A DNA stretch of 64,000 bases, from contig NZ_LMRR01000001.1 in assembly GCF_001426085.1 (NCBI RefSeq), positions 249,539 to 313,538 of the forward strand, in the 5' to 3' direction. Below the pieces are notes generated by a model, which was given only the letters and a program-made list of their open reading frames with translations, searched no databases and was not told the origin of the DNA. Both the position numbers and the translations under genes were made by a program. Below are positions 63,470-64,000 of this stretch, piece by piece (position 1 is the first letter of the stretch; each line of letters starts with the position of its first letter). The stretch comes from Rhodococcus sp. Leaf278 (GTDB lineage: Bacteria > Actinomycetota > Actinomycetes > Mycobacteriales > Mycobacteriaceae).

Positions 63470-64000
63470 GTGACTACAGGGAGAACCGTCTGGGTGGTGT
63501 GGGGTGTCGGTGTCTTCGCATACGTCATCGGGGTGCTCCATCGAACGTCGTTCGGAGTCGCGGGGCTCAGCGCTGCAGACCGATTCTCGGTCTCGCCGTC
63601 ACTGCTGTCGTCGTTCGTGGTGTTGCAGGTGATCGTGTATGCGGCGATGCAGATCCCGGCCGGAGTGCTGTTGGATCGGATCGGTTCGCGCAGGATGATC
63701 GCCGCGGGCGCGCTCATCATGGCGTCGGCGCAGATCACGCTCGCACTCACCGAGTCGCTCCCGGTCGCCGTGGCCGCTCGCGCGTTCGTCGGCGTGGGCG
63801 ATGCTCTCACGTTCATCTCGGTGTTGCGGTTGGTGCCGCGCTGGTTCTCTCCGCGGCGGGTGCCGATCGTTTCGCAGCTGACCGGTCTGCTCGGCCAACT
63901 CGGGCAGGTGCTCTCGGCGGTCCCGTTCCTGATTCTGTTGAACGGGCCGGGCTGGACGTTCGCATTCGGCAGTGCGGCCGCCCTCGGGCTACTCGCCCTC
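63470..64000 (+). CDS. MFS transporter, 3'-truncated by the window edge
   Basis: The first 177 residues: several membrane helices with VIGVLHRTSFGVAGLSAADRF and the loop PAGVLLDRIGSRRMIAAGA, which fits the MFS cytoplasmic A motif between helices 2 and 3. Start GTG 63470; CACAAT at 63458-63463 is placed for a leaderless transcript. Substrate unknown. Confidence 0.85.
   Translation, partial: MTTGRTVWVVWGVGVFAYVIGVLHRTSFGVAGLSAADRFSVSPSLLSSFVVLQVIVYAAMQIPAGVLLDRIGSRRMIAAGALIMASAQITLALTESLPVAVAARAFVGVGDALTFISVLRLVPRWFSPRRVPIVSQLTGLLGQLGQVLSAVPFLILLNGPGWTFAFGSAAALGLLAL

Overview
The window is GC-rich actinobacterial chromosome, most probably from Rhodococcus or a close relative in the Nocardiaceae. 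The evidence is the core block rplJ-rplL / mce operon / rpoB-rpoC, actinobacterial RpoB and RpoC sequences, MmpL-type exporters, Mce proteins, a 13E12-type DUF222-HNH gene with a LexA box, and many GTG starts and 4-bp ATGA/GTGA gene overlaps. I see no rRNA, tRNA, insertion sequence, prophage or CRISPR array.

Layout. 1-2909: the end of an acetyltransferase gene coupled to an MmpL exporter. 2891-8654: an ECF sigma/anti-sigma pair, then a GNAT gene, a TetR gene with a rhomboid-like/VC0807-like fusion, and a CHRD protein with a class F sortase; two near-identical 80-bp copies of a putative ECF promoter element (4176-4256, 7156-7235) link the first and last parts. 8655-10147: rplJ-rplL with leader and terminator. 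10525-22463: a complete mce transporter operon that carries its own MceG ATPase (ATPase, two YrbE permeases, MceA-F, two Mce-associated proteins). 22678-25254: an aminotransferase fused to an acyl-thioester reductase domain; then a convergent MmpL exporter. 28094-35635: rpoB-rpoC.

35816-50700 is mixed: three VOC proteins, Tat-exported PhoD phosphatase and cholesterol-oxidase-like enzyme, an EEP-family membrane protein, an amidotransferase, an LLM oxidoreductase, a LysR regulator, ndh, a NarL-type two-component system with a membrane partner, SixA, GtrA-like and CPBP-like proteins. 50690-53482: a GNAT gene and a DUF222-HNH gene under a probable LexA site. 53527-59168: an operon behind a BioQ-like operator in which the biotin ECF transporter genes bioY, bioM and bioN are interleaved with two AMP-forming ligases and a thiolase; an acyl-ACP thioesterase faces it. 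59900-64000: a lytic transglycosylase/NlpC-P60 wall hydrolase, VKOR and DsbA, aroQ, and the start of an MFS transporter.

The least described parts are the biotin-regulated ligase/thiolase/transporter operon, the aminotransferase-reductase fusion, the duplicated ECF promoter element, the QGY-repeat tail on MceG, and the rhomboid-like/VC0807-like fusion.
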